Origin: Cymodocea nodosa
Lineage: Eukaryota; Streptophyta; Magnoliopsida; Alismatales; Cymodoceaceae
NCBI GenBank assembly: GCA_036874045.1
Contig: JAZBRI010000004.1
Coordinates: 6,324,001 to 6,388,000 of the forward strand
Direction: 5' to 3'
Length of the DNA stretch: 64,000 nt
Position 1 is the stretch's first letter. The number at the start of each line of letters is the position of its first letter. The translations under genes were made by a program, and so were the position numbers. Shown piece after piece: positions 62,932 to 64,000 of the stretch. Below the pieces are notes generated by a model. That model saw only the letters and a program-made list of their open reading frames with translations. It had not been told where the DNA came from and did no database searches.

Positions 62932-64000
62932 TCACCAATAATCTCTGCACGAGCAAAAACCATCCATGAAATGATGGAACCTGTTGGCATCCCTTAAAAT
63001 AATTTCCCTGTTTGTTATCTTTGCAATTAACTTGATGGCATTATGGCAATCCCCACATACACGCAAATTCTTCATGATGCGAATTGGGAAACCCTCAGGT
63101 ATCTTCAACAGGCCATATGCCACAGCATGCCTTTCACTGTGGTACCACAAGTTACGTGCCTTCTGCTCTTCGTCGATATCATGCAGAACATAGCTAACAT
63201 CAGGGAAATAACCAGCCTGACTAAGCAACACTGCCAATTTATCTAGCATTTCCATAATACTTCTGTGCTCAGGATGTGTTAAATCATCTCCACCAGTGAA
63301 CATATGCACCTTCTTCTCCACCTCAATCCAGCTATAACCAGGAAACTTATTCACATTTTTGTCCTTCATTACTTTCCTCAACTTTCCCACATCATCCCAT
63401 CTTCTATTCACAGCATAAATATTTGATAACAAAATGTAAGGACCTGCATTATAAGGTTCAATATGCAAGAGTTTCTCCACAGCAATTTCTGCCACCTCCA
63501 CATTCATGTGGGTCTTACAGGCACCCAACAACGAGCCCCACACAACAGCATCGGCCTCAACTGGCATCTCTCTAATCATATCAAATGCCTCTTGAATGTG
63601 GCCTGCCCTACCAAGCAAATCTACCATACAAGCATAATGTTCAGTTTTCGCTTCAATAGAATACTTCAAACCCATTGACCTGAATATTTCCCTCCCTTTT
63701 GTAACCCTTCCTGTATAGCCGCATGCCGACAGCACCCCTACTAATGTGATGTCATCAGGAACCATGCCTGCAGTGAGCATCTCGTCAAAGATAATCAAAG
63801 CCTCCTCTCCCAATCCATGCTGCGCATACCCAGTTATCATTGAGTTCCACATTGCAACATCTTTCTCAGGGAACGCATTAAAAACTCTCTTGGCCCTTAC
63901 GAGGTCACCACATTTGACATACATCGTGATCAGGGCTGAGATGATAATTACGTCATCTCTGAATTTTGTTTTTACAACCTCGGCATGAACCTGTCTACCG
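62932..64000 (-). CDS. DYW-type pentatricopeptide repeat protein resembling At1g56690, 5' part beyond the window
   Basis: The minus-strand frame is open from base 64000 to the stop at 62932-62934, about 355 residues of the C-terminal part; the true start lies to the right of the window (the frame enters with GRQVHAEVVKTKF). PLS-type PPR motifs (DVAMWNSMITGYAQHGLGEE) lead to E (VVWGSLLGACKTH), E+ (YSWIEVEKKVHMF) and a complete DYW domain: HSERHAVAYGLL, the CxxCH zinc/deaminase motif in VCGDCHNAIKL, and the terminal CSCRDYW. The HxE and CxxC residues expected for cytidine deamination are all present, so it is probably an active organellar C-to-U RNA editing factor. The closest match I recall is Arabidopsis At1g56690, predicted mitochondrial. 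Confidence 0.92.
   Translation of the reverse strand, partial: GRQVHAEVVKTKFRDDVIIISALITMYVKCGDLVRAKRVFNAFPEKDVAMWNSMITGYAQHGLGEEALIIFDEMLTAGMVPDDITLVGVLSACGYTGRVTKGREIFRSMGLKYSIEAKTEHYACMVDLLGRAGHIQEAFDMIREMPVEADAVVWGSLLGACKTHMNVEVAEIAVEKLLHIEPYNAGPYILLSNIYAVNRRWDDVGKLRKVMKDKNVNKFPGYSWIEVEKKVHMFTGGDDLTHPEHRSIMEMLDKLAVLLSQAGYFPDVSYVLHDIDEEQKARNLWYHSERHAVAYGLLKIPEGFPIRIMKNLRVCGDCHNAIKLIAKITNREIILRDANRFHHFMDGFCSCRDYW

Overview
This is nuclear DNA of a flowering plant. The genes are intron-rich with GT-AG (and two GC-AG) introns, several have plastid or mitochondrial PPR products, and plant LINE and Ty1/copia remnants sit in introns. GC-rich first exons against AT-rich introns and spacers suggest a monocot, but this is only an inference and the species cannot be named. 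There is no bacterial operon logic, no CRISPR array and no rRNA; I recognised no tRNA.

Layout, left to right. (1) The left edge holds the first ~28 codons of a minus-strand gene that runs off the window. (2) 1399-5099 (+): SLD5, a GINS replication-helicase subunit, with a degenerate copia fragment in its long intron. (3) 7040-7501 (-): single-exon calmodulin-like EF-hand protein. (4) 8607-9505 (-): three-exon gene for an unrecognised protein with one C-terminal membrane segment; its first intron carries tandem copies of the splice acceptor. (5) 14425-19873 (+): LSM8, with a 4.2-kb repeat-like intron. (6) 21563-22047 (-): two spliced exons of an unrecognised protein. (7) 23708-26502 (-): FAR1-RELATED SEQUENCE factor, head-to-head with (8) 27241-29269 (+): a PPR protein that I recognise as the PGN (At1g56570) homologue. 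(9) 30574-37786 (+): galactokinase with 13 exons and two GC-AG introns. (10) 39228-40913 (-): an ELI1-like PPR editing-factor homologue with no DYW domain. (11) 41660-43002 (+): galactinol synthase. (12) 46258-48829 (-): class I ARF GTPase. (13) 50245-60058 (+): MYBBP1A/DNA polymerase V homologue with a LINE remnant in an intron. (14) 62932 to the right edge (-): DYW-type PPR protein resembling At1g56690.

The genes are mostly unrelated housekeeping functions: DNA replication (SLD5), U6 snRNP (LSM8), organellar RNA processing (three PPRs), vesicle traffic (ARF), nucleolar rRNA biology (MYBBP1A), and light or developmental transcription (FRS). Two galactose-metabolism genes, galactokinase and galactinol synthase, are only about 4 kb apart. 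From memory of the Arabidopsis map, PGN, GolS2 and At1g56690 lie close together on chromosome 1, and GolS1 lies beside an ARF gene on chromosome 2. The right half of this window therefore looks like an ancestral block later split in Arabidopsis.

I did not find a convincing novel multi-gene system. The most interesting local signals are the paired GC-AG donors in galactokinase, the loss of the DYW domain in the ELI1-like gene, the duplicated splice acceptors in the membrane-protein gene, and the unidentified spliced exons beside the FRS gene. All exon boundaries were placed by eye from splice consensus, frame continuity and remembered family sequences.
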